From: Fibrobacter sp.
GTDB taxonomy: Bacteria; Fibrobacterota; Chitinivibrionia; Chitinivibrionales; Chitinispirillaceae
Direction of reading: 5' to 3'
Length of the DNA stretch: 64,000 bases
Assembly (NCBI GenBank): GCA_012513915.1
Contig: JAAZBG010000033.1
Span: 1 to 64,000 of the forward strand
The notes under the pieces are model-generated. The model was not told where the DNA came from. It saw only the letters and a list, made by a program, of their open reading frames with translations, and did not search any database. Of the stretch, positions 28,047 to 37,596 are shown piece by piece. The first letter of the stretch is position 1, and each line of letters begins with the position of its first letter. The position numbers and the translations under genes are program-made.

Positions 28047-28802
28047 ATGAAAAGTAAACAAATAGTTCTGTTGATTACACTGCTTTTTTCACAAATTTTG
28101 TTTGCAAGGGATACTGTCAGAGTCGGAACGTTTATGCTTGCGCCGTTTATGATGGGATCTGATAATGGCAAACAGACTACTGGAGTAGGGGCTGATTTCT
28201 GGATGAAATTTGCAGGACCGCAGATGAATGTTGACGTTGAAATGTTTGGACCATTCCCGATAAAGAGGGCATTGAAACTGCTTGAAGACGGTTCCATTGA
28301 TGTCATTCCCAACATGACAAAAATTCCCGAACGTGAAGAGAAATTCCTGTTCTCCGAAGTGCCCCTTTCCGAGATAACTCCCTGCATTGTGGTACGTAAA
28401 GATAATTCATTAAAGAAAGTTACAAAACAGGAAGATCTTTACAATTTTAAAATGGTGCATCTTGATGCTACATATATTCCAGTAATTTTAAGACATCCCA
28501 CAATAAAAATAGAATTTCTTACCGGAGATAGCTATTTCCAGGGTTTAATCGATATGCTTGAAGCCGACAGAGTCGATGCATTTATACATATCAATTATTT
28601 TTCGCTTAAATACGAATTAATGATACGCGGTAAAAAGGATGCATACCGGATACTTGAATTACCGGATGAAAAAATAAGGGTATACTGTGTTTTCAGTAAA
28701 ACGGAACGAGGAAGAAAATTCTGCGACATGTTCAATAGTGTAAACGCATCTCTTTTTAATGCGCACGTGTATGACAGTTTAGCGGAAGAGATGGTGGAAT
28801 AA
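28047..28802 (+). CDS. Periplasmic substrate-binding protein, family 3-like
   Basis: A 251-residue protein with a signal peptide (to about residue 20, 'LFSQILFARD'). It has the bilobed pattern of family 3 solute-binding proteins: 'VGTFMLAPFMM', 'SIDVIPNMTKIPEREEKF' and 'DRVDAFIHINYFSLKYEL'. No permease or ATPase is adjacent. It lies divergent to the membrane kinase gene and could be a free sensor subunit or an orphan binding protein. Ligand unknown. Confidence 0.7.
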   Translation: MKSKQIVLLITLLFSQILFARDTVRVGTFMLAPFMMGSDNGKQTTGVGADFWMKFAGPQMNVDVEMFGPFPIKRALKLLEDGSIDVIPNMTKIPEREEKFLFSEVPLSEITPCIVVRKDNSLKKVTKQEDLYNFKMVHLDATYIPVILRHPTIKIEFLTGDSYFQGLIDMLEADRVDAFIHINYFSLKYELMIRGKKDAYRILELPDEKIRVYCVFSKTERGRKFCDMFNSVNASLFNAHVYDSLAEEMVE

Positions 28803-29082
28803 ATAATAACTTCTGATAAGCGTTTGAGAGTGGATATGATTTGTTGACAAACGCGCACGCTCATCGTGTGTCACGGGGCCCCTCAGGTAAGACAATCGAT
28901 CAATGAATGTTATCAACAACTCCCGATTGTAACTTTACATAGATGCAATAAACTGTTTGCCTGATTGACAAGTTTTTACATAAGAATCCAGACCAATAAT
29001 ATATACCTGAAAGATAATCAATCCTGACGACACTTTTTACCTGGTAACACCCGTACTTATGTAATGACTGCGAGGTGTTCGT
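28803..29082. other. Intergenic region before the copper genes
   Basis: No ORF or RNA gene seen. A TTGACA hexamer occurs near 28967, without a well-spaced -10. A GAGGTG ribosome binding site for the oxidase gene lies at about 29072. Confidence 0.3.
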
Positions 29083-31095
29083 ATGAAATTACTATATTTT
29101 ACACTATTGTTTTTTTCATCAATACTACCAATTGCTGCTAAGGTGATACAGTACGAACTGACCGTTGATGAACGGTTAAGTTCTCTTGCTGGTAAAGCTG
29201 TTAAGGTACTGACCATTAATGGAACAATACCGGGACCGACACTACGGTTTACTATTGGCGATACTGCCCGGATAACGGTAGTAAATCATTTATTGCGGGA
29301 GCAAACCTCTATTCACTGGCATGGCCTTCTTGTACCATATCAGCAGGATGGTGTGCCCTATCTCACTACATCACCGATTTATCCCGGAGCTTCGCATGTC
29401 TTTGAGTTTGAGCTTAAACATACCGGAACGTACTGGTATCATTCCCATACAGGCCTCCAGGAACAGCGTGGTGTGTATGGATCAATTGTCGTTGATCCAG
29501 CTATACGGGACACTATCAACAAAATTGACAGAGAATATGTTGTCGTTCTTTCAGACTGGACTAATGAACGCCCATCTGCAGTCTTAAATACTCTTATGCG
29601 CGGCAACGAGTGGTACTCAATAAAGAAGAAAAACGCTCAATCATTCGCTGGTGCTATCAGAGCAAATGCTCTGAGCCATTATTTAGAGCAACAAATGAGC
29701 CGCATGCAGCCTATGGATATCTCGGATGTCTACTATGATGCATTTCTTGCAAACGGAAAAGATTCGATTGCGTTACCGGCACGAACCGGAGAGAGAATTA
29801 TGCTTCGAATAATAAACGCTGCCGCATCAACCTACTTTTACCTTGGTTCTGCCACGGGTCCAATGACAATTGTCGCAGCAGATGGTCCATCGGTCATACC
29901 GGTACCTGTCAGACGGCTGCTTATTGCAACAGCCGAAACATACGATCTGATTGTAACAGCTCCCGATAGCGGTAGTTACGAGGTCCGGGCAACAGCACAG
30001 GACGGTTCCGGACATGCATCAATTTTTCTTGGCAGCGGTACAGTGCATCACGCAGAGGATCCGCCTAAAGCAAATCTTTATACCATGGATGAGATGCTCG
30101 ATGGTGCTTTACAGAGCAGCAAAGCCGTATTTGATTCGTCAAAAGAGCGACCGCAGGCTCCCTATCAGCTTTTGCGGGCTCCTCAATCGACTGCATTTGC
30201 AGCATCACATCCGGTGCGTACGATAGAGTTACGAATGACCGGTAGTATGCGACGATATATATGGTCATTTGATGGAAAAACTCTGGATGAATCGGATGCA
30301 ATAAAAATCGCTAAAGGAGAAATCGTACGGATTGTGCTTATTAATAACACCATGATGCACCATCCGCTGCATCTTCATGGTCATTTTTTTCGGGTGATCA
30401 CCGGGGAAAATGATTATGCTCCATTGAAGCATACTGTAGACATTCCTCCCATGGGAAGGCGCATTATAGAGTTTGAAGCAAATGAGGTTGGCGACTGGTT
30501 TTTCCATTGTCATTTGCTTTACCATATGCATATGGGCATGGCAAGGATTTTCAGCTATAAGGAAATGGGTGAAAATCATAAACCAGATTTGGGCAATTCA
30601 ATGAAACATGAGCCGGTTCTTATGATAGAGGGGGCATTCTTACATTCTATGACTATGGGAATGATGGCGATCATGTATAAAGAAAATGATGTTTATTTCG
30701 ATGCTATGGCTGATTACTCTCTGTCAGGGCATCATGAAACGCAAATTGGATACAGACGTTTTGTTGGAGAGAATTTCTCTTTCTCACTTGGTATTGATCC
30801 TTTACGATTATACTCTCAGGAATCAGGTGTATTCTTTGGTGAGGTTAAGTATTTGCTTCCTTTTTTTATTGAAAGCGGCCTGCGGTTTACGACCGGGGGA
30901 GTGCTGACCGTATCGCTTGACAACCAATTACACCTGACCCCGCGTCTTGGCATGAACAACAGCATGGCATATACTCCCCATCATGACTTGGAATATTTCG
31001 GGTATCTGGAATATATACTTTTAAAAAATGTATCATTGATTGCATCATACCATACAATGTACGGTGCGGGTTTTGGAATCGGATTCAGATTATAA
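29083..31095 (+). CDS. Multicopper oxidase (CopA-like) with barrel-like C-terminal domain
   Basis: A 670-residue exported protein. Residues ~20-500 form the multicopper oxidase with all copper motifs: 'HWHGLLVPYQ', 'YWYHSHTGLQ', 'HPLHLHGHFFRV' and 'FFHCHLLYHMHMGMARIF', whose final Met is the type 1 axial ligand. The signal peptide covers residues ~1-19. Residues ~510-670 are unlike the oxidase and show alternating strands ending 'MYGAGFGIGFRL', similar to CopB-type outer-membrane barrels. It likely oxidises Cu(I) or other substrates in the periplasm. The fusion could fix the oxidase at the outer membrane. The next gene encodes a YHS-like metal-binding protein. Confidence 0.85.
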   Translation: MKLLYFTLLFFSSILPIAAKVIQYELTVDERLSSLAGKAVKVLTINGTIPGPTLRFTIGDTARITVVNHLLREQTSIHWHGLLVPYQQDGVPYLTTSPIYPGASHVFEFELKHTGTYWYHSHTGLQEQRGVYGSIVVDPAIRDTINKIDREYVVVLSDWTNERPSAVLNTLMRGNEWYSIKKKNAQSFAGAIRANALSHYLEQQMSRMQPMDISDVYYDAFLANGKDSIALPARTGERIMLRIINAAASTYFYLGSATGPMTIVAADGPSVIPVPVRRLLIATAETYDLIVTAPDSGSYEVRATAQDGSGHASIFLGSGTVHHAEDPPKANLYTMDEMLDGALQSSKAVFDSSKERPQAPYQLLRAPQSTAFAASHPVRTIELRMTGSMRRYIWSFDGKTLDESDAIKIAKGEIVRIVLINNTMMHHPLHLHGHFFRVITGENDYAPLKHTVDIPPMGRRIIEFEANEVGDWFFHCHLLYHMHMGMARIFSYKEMGENHKPDLGNSMKHEPVLMIEGAFLHSMTMGMMAIMYKENDVYFDAMADYSLSGHHETQIGYRRFVGENFSFSLGIDPLRLYSQESGVFFGEVKYLLPFFIESGLRFTTGGVLTVSLDNQLHLTPRLGMNNSMAYTPHHDLEYFGYLEYILLKNVSLIASYHTMYGAGFGIGFRL

Positions 31096-31116
31096 CTTAA
31101 AGGTAAGGAGTGTTTT

Positions 31117-31443
31117 ATGAAACGGATATTTATAACAGCATTGATTGGTTTCTGTATTGTTGCTACTATCATTGATAGTACAGCTAAAGAGCTGAAAAAG
31201 AATGATGGTGTGGTAAAACCTTATCCATTATCAATCTGCCTTGTAACAGATAGTGACCTGGGTTCAATGGGTTCACCAATCACAAAAGTATATGATGGCC
31301 AGCAGATAAAATTCTGTTGTAAACCATGTGTAAAGGAGTTTGAGAAAAATCCTGCTGAGTACCTTAAAAAGCTGACCGAATTAACTCAGAAAAAGGATGA
31401 TTCTACAACGGTGCTTAATGACTCTGTACCGGTTGGTAAATAG
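31117..31443 (+). CDS. Secreted YHS/TRASH-like metal-binding protein
   Basis: A 108-residue protein with a signal peptide (~1-23) and a strong AAGGAG site. The core 'YPLSICLVTDSD' plus 'IKFCCKPCVKEFEKNPAEYL' has the spaced cysteines of YHS/TRASH-like domains, which bind heavy metals. It lies 21 bases after the oxidase stop. It is probably a periplasmic copper-binding partner or chaperone. Metal identity is inferred from the neighbour. Confidence 0.72.
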   Translation: MKRIFITALIGFCIVATIIDSTAKELKKNDGVVKPYPLSICLVTDSDLGSMGSPITKVYDGQQIKFCCKPCVKEFEKNPAEYLKKLTELTQKKDDSTTVLNDSVPVGK

Positions 31444-31462
31444 AGTGTATAAATGTTACAAA

Positions 31463-31510
31463 GCTCAATACACTGCGCTGAGAATCACGGTTGTGGTGTG
31501 ATTGAGTTTT
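31463..31510. terminator. Possible hairpin after the copper operon
   Basis: CTCAATAC-type sequence near 31463 can pair with GTGATTGAG near 31500 with a bulge, followed by a TTTT run. It is an imperfect but plausible intrinsic terminator for the oxidase/YHS unit. Confidence 0.35.
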
Positions 31511-31659
31511 AGCTTAGCCTGATAGAATTTTTCCAACTATCGTAAAAATGTCAAGAAGCAATGATGTCAATTTGAATTATGTGAATTTCCAAATATCATG
31601 AAGATTCTTCTTAGCCCAATAAAAAGTTATACTGCTGGAAATATATTGAACAACCTGCA

Positions 31660-32064
31660 CTACGTATGCTTATCCCGAAGGTATTTAATCAAACCATCCC
31701 TGTCAGATCTGATGCTTGCTGCAAGTGATCGTGCGTCCTCATCGGTTTCGAAATACTTATCACCCCAGAGTACAAGTTCCAATAAGACTGGCATGAGATC
31801 GAGGCCCTTTGGAGTCAACTTGTAGAGGACTTTTACTTTGTTTCCGGGATAGTCCTTTTTTTCAATCAAACCATTTAGTTCAAGATTCATAAGCCTGTTG
31901 GCAAGAGTGTTTGTAGCAATTTTTTCATTTGCCTTTAAAAATTCACTAAATGTTTGCATTCCTCTGAAAATCATGTCCCTTATTATGAGCAGCGCCCATT
32001 TATCACCAAGCATTTCCAGAGTAGTACTGATAGGACACAAGGATCGGCGGTTGGTTTTCTTCAT
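31660..32064 (-). CDS. HxlR family transcriptional regulator
   Basis: A winged-helix regulator with the conserved N-terminal Cys ('RRSLCPISTTLEMLGDKWA') and 'LIIRDMIFRGMQTFSEFLK', typical of HxlR/YodB proteins. The wing segment is 'VLYKLTPKGLDLMPVL'. The track start is a TTG at 32100. The ATG at 32064 gives 134 residues, closer to family length. Family members often respond to electrophile or redox stress through the Cys. It is divergent from the metallohydrolase gene and may regulate it and itself through the palindrome at 32124. Confidence 0.82.
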   Translation of the reverse strand: MKKTNRRSLCPISTTLEMLGDKWALLIIRDMIFRGMQTFSEFLKANEKIATNTLANRLMNLELNGLIEKKDYPGNKVKVLYKLTPKGLDLMPVLLELVLWGDKYFETDEDARSLAASIRSDRDGLIKYLRDKHT

Positions 32065-32123
32065 AACCGAAAAAATAACAAAATAATTTGCAACTGGCAA
32101 TCTGTTTATTTATATTACTTGTT

Positions 32124-32133
32124 ACTTGCAAGT
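32124..32133. promoter_or_regulatory. Candidate HxlR operator palindrome
   Basis: A perfect 10-base palindrome, ACTTGCAAGT, lies within TTACTTGCAAGTTGAAAGTAA in the divergent spacer between the HxlR gene and the metallohydrolase. HxlR-type regulators bind short palindromes in such spacers. Assignment is by position and symmetry only. Confidence 0.45.
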
Positions 32134-32310
32134 TGAAAGTAATTAAATTAAAAAGTTGCAGGAAGCAAATATGACTTCATGCCAACACCATTACACAATC
32201 TGAAAGGAGCAGTTTTGAAAGCACCGAATATTGTTTTTGAAGGAAATAATCACAAAGTTATCGATTCGCGAATATCCCATCACAATTCATCATCTTCAAA
32301 GGAGTCTATC

Positions 32311-33078
32311 ATGTACCGTGTAGCATCACTTATGTCGTTAGTGCTGTGTATCGTTACCTTACTCGCCGCGGGTCCTCGTCCTTCACCGCATTGTAAACCA
32401 CATCAACCAATCACAGTAACCTGGCTTGGCCATGCGGCATTTGAAGTAATATCGTATGGGGGAACCAATCTGCTTATTGATCCCTTTATAACGTATAATC
32501 CGGCAACTCCTGATCAACGTAAAGATCTTACTCAGTACAAACCTTCAGCTATTCTGGTAACCCATAACCATGGTGATCATCTTGGTGATGCGCTTGAGAT
32601 ATCGAAAAAAACGGGCGCTCCGATCATTATCACCTATGATCAGGTTGAAGAACTCAAACTTGAGAATGCCATTGGGTGCAATATTGGTGGTACAATTACT
32701 ATCGGGGATGTGACCATTCATGTGGTACCTGCAACTCACGGCACTACAAAGGATGGCATCTCGTTTGGGTATGTTCTGACATTTAAAGACGGACGCAGCC
32801 TCTACCATACAGGTGATACATGGATAAACGCAGATATGGTATTCACTCAGTCGCTGTATCATCCCGATATCGTGCTGACCTGTGCGGGAGGTGGCCCCTT
32901 TACACAGGATCCGGAAACTGCTGCGTATGAAATGCGTACAATTCTGAACCCGTCAGTAATCATCCCTATGCATTATGGTACATGGCCTGTCCTTGCAACC
33001 GAAAACGATGTCGTGGAAGCATTTAAAAACGATCGGCGACTTAAGATAATGATACCTGGAGAACCAAAAACATTCTGA
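32311..33078 (+). CDS. Exported metallo-beta-lactamase-fold hydrolase (UPF0173-like)
   Basis: The ATG at 32311 follows AAAGGAG and opens a signal peptide (MYRVASLMSLVLCIVTLLAAG), so the track's 44-codon N-terminal extension from 32179 is rejected. The protein is ~255 residues and keeps the metal ligands: 'VTHNHGDHLGDAL', 'HVVPATHG', 'HTGDTW' and 'PMHYGTW'. The pattern matches the UPF0173/UlaG-like hydrolase group, usually cytoplasmic, so export is a variation. Substrate unknown. Confidence 0.82.
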   Translation: MYRVASLMSLVLCIVTLLAAGPRPSPHCKPHQPITVTWLGHAAFEVISYGGTNLLIDPFITYNPATPDQRKDLTQYKPSAILVTHNHGDHLGDALEISKKTGAPIIITYDQVEELKLENAIGCNIGGTITIGDVTIHVVPATHGTTKDGISFGYVLTFKDGRSLYHTGDTWINADMVFTQSLYHPDIVLTCAGGGPFTQDPETAAYEMRTILNPSVIIPMHYGTWPVLATENDVVEAFKNDRRLKIMIPGEPKTF

Positions 33079-33088
33079 TCAAAGATAC

Positions 33089-33114
33089 CAGCTACCGTTC
33101 TCTTACGGTAGCTG
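33089..33114. terminator. Hairpin between convergent hydrolase and patatin genes
   Basis: CAGCTACCGT pairs perfectly with ACGGTAGCTG across a six-base loop, ten bases after the hydrolase stop. It lies between convergent genes and could serve both directions. Confidence 0.6.
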
Positions 33115-33144
33115 TCCTATGATTAAATAATTAAGGAACCTGAT

Positions 33145-35682
33145 TTAATTTCTTCGCTCTCCACCGGAGAAAATATGCCAGATATTAATGAAATCATCCC
33201 ATGTCGATTGAATACCTGCCTGAAACGTGAAGTGTGAACTATACCTGTTCTTTTCCGAAACAAGTTGTTCCTCAATGCCCAGCGCTATAAAATTAAAAAT
33301 GCCGATTGTATATCCGATACAAAGGGCATGTTTACTCAATGATAGTTTTTCTTTACGGTATTGACAATTCGCGAAGGATGGATTCAATAGACCATGAGCA
33401 GAAAACGTTTTCTGAATTACCGGGTCGGATATAAGCAGTAATTTTACCAACGAACTTGTCCAGTGACACTTCGGGTTGTGTAGTGAATTTAACTTGTCAA
33501 CAATATTTACATCAACACCAACACAACCATAAACTTCCCAGTCGTTTGAGTTTACATAGGTGTTATTCAACCGTAAACCGGTTTTCAATCTGGGTTGAAT
33601 CACTCCGGATGACAGCGCCCATCGTATATTGATACCCCATCCGGTAATTCCATTGTTTGTTGAATATAATAAGTTCATATCAACCGGTTCCGGTTCATAT
33701 AAATATGCTTTTAATAAACGATGATCGGTAAACCCGATTAATCCGCTATACTGTGTATTTGATTTTTTGGTGTTGACAGAAAGATTTGTTGTCAGATCCT
33801 CAAAATCTTTCTTTATTTCACTTTTAATACCTGCCCGGTTATGCTTTTCAAAATGATATCCGTAATCATTGAGCAACCCGATGACTGCGTCAATTTCATT
33901 TCCTTTGCTTATCATGTGTTTTGTTTTTTTGTACCGTTTATAGAATTCTTTATCTGTGATTGATGTGATTATCTGTGGCGGGACTGATCCGGAATCCAGA
34001 TGTACCCACTTTCCAAAATACCCTCCATATGGTTCATTGCGATGCATGGCGGCATCTTTTATTGTCAATTGCCAGTTTGCCCATAGTCTGTCAATTGACG
34101 ATTGTAATAAGACGATAAAATCCGGATCACAGCTGTAACTCCATTTGTACAATAAATCAATCGGTATTGGTTCTATCAGATGATTATTAGGCGAAAGGCA
34201 TTCAACCTGTTCGTAGATATGATCCATTACGTTACTCAGTAAATCGTACTCTTTTTGTATATAGAGCGTATTGTCATTTGTATCGGTTCCGGTATAGTGC
34301 TCATAACATAGTTGTGGATACAATGGATTGATAATTAAACTGCCTGGTTCATTATATTTTCTGAATAACCGTACTGCATCATACATTCCTGCATAGAAAT
34401 CAAATTTCCGGAATCCGATATCAAAGAAACCAAAAAAATTACCAAAGTAGCCACTCATTTGATTCATATAATTTTTTGTTGGTACTACCTGACTTTCAAT
34501 AACATCATTCTCTTCAAGTAGTGTGTACAGTTCGTTTTTACGCGATGCTTCAAATACCTGAGGAAAATTATTTTTTAAAATATCGATTATATTCTCAGGT
34601 TTATATTGTTTTAAAACTTTATATTTCGGATAAACCTTGTTATCAGGATTCAGGTATGCAAATGTAATATCTTTGTTTACAGTCTGATCATTATGCTGGG
34701 AAAGTGTCTGATTCCATTGATAGCGATCATTTGCCCTGTTTAATCCGTGAGAGACTAATTTATAGGCGAGTCGTATAGGCTCGTTATTATATAGTCCACC
34801 ATCAGATAACACGGGTTGTGTTATAGTTGCAGAACATTCCCTGAAAGCATATTCCCAGATATCGATGTTCTGCAGTTCATCTTCAGAAAGATTAGCGAAG
34901 CATTGATGCGTATTAATGGTCATGACATTAAGGTGATCGAATGGAGGAAATGCAAGAGGAAATGCAGAAGATGCATAGATCAGACTTTTCAGAATTCTTA
35001 TATTATCAGGATCGTTTTCTGGTGCGCTTTTTTTTAATTGAAGGAAATTCCATAGCAGGTTGAGATCTTTATAATAGTAGTTTCTGAATTCAACAGGTCT
35101 GTTTTCTACCTTGTCAACTTTGACGACAAATGCATCTTTTGATCTGGGAATGTTCAGTTCTCCAAGTTTCTCGCATATCGGATCGTTTCGGTTAACTGTG
35201 AGTGCTAAAACAAGGTCCATCACATTTGCGTTCATCGATTTTGTCTGCAATTTATAAAATGCAGAATCAAGGACTGCATCAGCGATCGAGTTCATTCTGC
35301 TTCTATTGAAAAGTCCTCGTGAATCGGTACACTCTTTAAAATAGTCTATACCAATAGGTATCCAGGCTTTGTAAAAAAAACTTGACGTATCGACAGGACT
35401 TATTGTATCAGCAAGCGAAAATACGGTAAGTAATGCATTAATTGCACCGGCAGATGCCCCGGTTACTATTTTTACATCAATTTTATCCCTGTTTAGTTTA
35501 AGCCATTCAACAGAATAATAATGATATCCTGCCTGATAGGAACCCAAAGAAACTGCTCCGCTGGAGATCAGTGCTAATGGTATACGGCGGTGTGTTTGCA
35601 TAGTGTCATCCGGTGCAGATTGACTATACGTTATGCAAACAATAATTAATATTATCAGCGTTATGCTGGAATTCCTCTGCAT
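33145..35682 (-). CDS. Exported patatin-like phospholipase
   Basis: An 845-residue protein with a signal peptide (~1-22). The N-terminal patatin domain has the oxyanion-like 'LISSGAVSLGSYQAG', the nucleophile GASAG and the dyad Asp in 'SDGGLYNNEPIRLA'. Patatins deacylate phospholipids with a Ser-Asp dyad. The C-terminal part (~630-845) is rich in strands and may be a barrel or a surface domain, though the final residues lack a terminal aromatic. It may act as an outer-membrane or secreted lipase. The gene upstream on the same strand encodes a membrane protein with a putative HTH tail, 122 bases away. Confidence 0.77.
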   Translation of the reverse strand: MQRNSSITLIILIIVCITYSQSAPDDTMQTHRRIPLALISSGAVSLGSYQAGYHYYSVEWLKLNRDKIDVKIVTGASAGAINALLTVFSLADTISPVDTSSFFYKAWIPIGIDYFKECTDSRGLFNRSRMNSIADAVLDSAFYKLQTKSMNANVMDLVLALTVNRNDPICEKLGELNIPRSKDAFVVKVDKVENRPVEFRNYYYKDLNLLWNFLQLKKSAPENDPDNIRILKSLIYASSAFPLAFPPFDHLNVMTINTHQCFANLSEDELQNIDIWEYAFRECSATITQPVLSDGGLYNNEPIRLAYKLVSHGLNRANDRYQWNQTLSQHNDQTVNKDITFAYLNPDNKVYPKYKVLKQYKPENIIDILKNNFPQVFEASRKNELYTLLEENDVIESQVVPTKNYMNQMSGYFGNFFGFFDIGFRKFDFYAGMYDAVRLFRKYNEPGSLIINPLYPQLCYEHYTGTDTNDNTLYIQKEYDLLSNVMDHIYEQVECLSPNNHLIEPIPIDLLYKWSYSCDPDFIVLLQSSIDRLWANWQLTIKDAAMHRNEPYGGYFGKWVHLDSGSVPPQIITSITDKEFYKRYKKTKHMISKGNEIDAVIGLLNDYGYHFEKHNRAGIKSEIKKDFEDLTTNLSVNTKKSNTQYSGLIGFTDHRLLKAYLYEPEPVDMNLLYSTNNGITGWGINIRWALSSGVIQPRLKTGLRLNNTYVNSNDWEVYGCVGVDVNIVDKLNSLHNPKCHWTSSLVKLLLISDPVIQKTFSAHGLLNPSFANCQYRKEKLSLSKHALCIGYTIGIFNFIALGIEEQLVSEKNRYSSHFTFQAGIQSTWDDFINIWHIFSGGERRN

Positions 35683-35804
35683 AATGTTCCCGCTATGTTT
35701 ACTAACAGGTGATCAGATCAAGTAAACTTGGTCCTGAAAAATAGTAACATTCAAACAGAATGAGATTATTAACTGCTATCAACGCTCGCTAAAGGGTACA
35801 GGAA

Positions 35805-37190
35805 TCAAAATTGAATATCACCATATTTATTTTTAAAAAACTCCAGTATATCGGTCGGACATTTTTGCTTAAGTATTGAAGCTATATCCTGAAGATCTTT
35901 ATATGATTTCAATTTTCCATGAGCATCGGTGATTACTTTATTCGCATGGTTATGGAGGTCGTTGGCATCTATATCTATGTTTTTATTTCTGATATCAAGA
36001 GCGGTGAAATACAGCCTTAATTTACTGATAGTAATTCCTTTTCCGAAATCCCGTTCAATTCTTTTGCAAATAGTGCTGGAGTCTTTATTGTTGTCTCTGG
36101 CAACATCATCTGTAGAGAGTTTCGGATTTTCAGCTATTTTCCGGAGCACGTTTATTGTTATGGCATCCAGAGGTAGTGGGGGATTGGGACGATTCTGCAT
36201 ACTGGTATCATCGGTTACCATTATGGGAACCGTATCTGCTAAAAGTAAATTCTGTTCCTGCCGGGTTAAATTTACTGGATTCTTTTGTGTATCAGTTGAT
36301 GACACAGATGGGATTGTTACCTGAGTTCCCTTGCCGTTATCTGATTTAATCATTGATCGGATTCGAATTAAAAAGGTGATTACCAGTATATATAGGATAC
36401 ACGAAACTATTGATAATACTATAATTAATTGATGACTTTTATGAACTGATGAACTATTTATAATCGGTTGATTTTGCAAGTTCTTTTTAAAAAGTATACT
36501 GGAAATTATTACTGTGTATTCTGTATTCAATGGGAATGGATTACCAGTTTGAATGCATAAACTAAAAAATCTTTCTCTATCAAAATTTTCAACAACTGTA
36601 TTTTTATACCAGCGTGGGGTTACTAATGAATTGATTGGAAACGTTGAAATAAAGTTGTTTTTCTGCAATTGAAATTCTGTATACTTAACGCTAAAATCAT
36701 ACCTGCGATTAGGTTTTCTTAGTGGATCATCGCATGGCAACGTATCTTTAGCAGGAAGTTTTTCAGGATATTTCAATCGGGAATGGCAATGCATCTCAAA
36801 TGGAACACTTGAACTATCGCTACTATAACCGATCATGTTTATTTCAATGTAATCAAAATTAGAAATGTCTATAACTTTTTTTGGGTCTTTGAACCAGATT
36901 TCTATACCTGCAAAAGGTTCATTATGCATTTTTCTATTGGGGATATTAAATTTACACCATATAAAATTCTGAGGATTCTTTACCAATGATGCTTCAGAGC
37001 TGCCGCAATTTACCGTATCAATGTATGCGACAGTGGTACATTGTTCATTGGGGAAAAAAGTATATACATTATTAGAATCTGATATCTGGTTGGCCCCGGA
37101 TAGACCATTGATTCTATTATCGCTTGAGTCAAGTATGACAGGAATAATGAATAGTAATGATCCTACATACCACAAATAAGATAATCGCAT
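35805..37190 (-). CDS. Membrane-anchored protein with putative HTH tail
   Basis: ATG 37190 is preferred: AGGGGAA lies before it and it opens a signal/anchor segment (MRLSYLWYVGSLLFIIPVIL). Residues ~50-235 form an exported beta-rich domain ('ISNFDYIEINMIGYSSD') similar in feel to CBM11/CIA30-like folds. A TM helix (~255-277, 'HQLIIVLSIVSCILYILVI') follows. The cytoplasmic tail carries a helical segment with winged-helix character ('LSTDDVARDNNKDSSTICKRIERDF'). This is the layout of a one-component membrane regulator. No family was recognised. Confidence 0.55.
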   Translation of the reverse strand: MRLSYLWYVGSLLFIIPVILDSSDNRINGLSGANQISDSNNVYTFFPNEQCTTVAYIDTVNCGSSEASLVKNPQNFIWCKFNIPNRKMHNEPFAGIEIWFKDPKKVIDISNFDYIEINMIGYSSDSSSVPFEMHCHSRLKYPEKLPAKDTLPCDDPLRKPNRRYDFSVKYTEFQLQKNNFISTFPINSLVTPRWYKNTVVENFDRERFFSLCIQTGNPFPLNTEYTVIISSILFKKNLQNQPIINSSSVHKSHQLIIVLSIVSCILYILVITFLIRIRSMIKSDNGKGTQVTIPSVSSTDTQKNPVNLTRQEQNLLLADTVPIMVTDDTSMQNRPNPPLPLDAITINVLRKIAENPKLSTDDVARDNNKDSSTICKRIERDFGKGITISKLRLYFTALDIRNKNIDIDANDLHNHANKVITDAHGKLKSYKDLQDIASILKQKCPTDILEFFKNKYGDIQF

Positions 37191-37596
37191 ATCAAATTCC
37201 CCTGATGAACGAGAACTATTGACTGATCTCACTTATCTGACCGTACAAACATGTATTATCTGAACATTGCAGTGAGCTGCCCGGTTATTTCAAGTTAAGA
37301 TAATTTATGTTCTCTATACCAGTTATCATTTTTTAACATTTTTGTAGTTTTGTGCTCATTAATGACATTTCTATATGAGAATTACTTGTTAAGTACTTAC
37401 AAAAGAAACAGTTTGCATTCTAATTGCAGGTATCATATAATCTTGCAAAATAGCTTTATAATGTATTTAATTGATTATTAATAAAAACGGGACTTTATTA
37501 TTGAATTTTAGCGATTATACATTTCAATCTTTCATGTACCGCTAATACGCTGAGAAATATATTAAACGCTACCATTTTATTTGAAAGGTGCGACAA
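37191..37596. other. Divergent AT-rich intergenic region
   Basis: About 400 AT-rich bases between the membrane regulator-like gene (minus) and the chemoreceptor (plus). It must hold both promoters. I see no clear consensus boxes, RNA gene or ORF. Confidence 0.35.

Noticed and set aside
27866-28057. 63-residue ORF upstream of the binding protein
   Set aside because: No ribosome binding site, runs into the next gene's start, and the translation looks like noncoding sequence.
32179-32310. N-terminal extension of the metallohydrolase
   Set aside because: The internal ATG at 32311 has an AAAGGAG site and starts a signal peptide; the extension covers the regulatory spacer.
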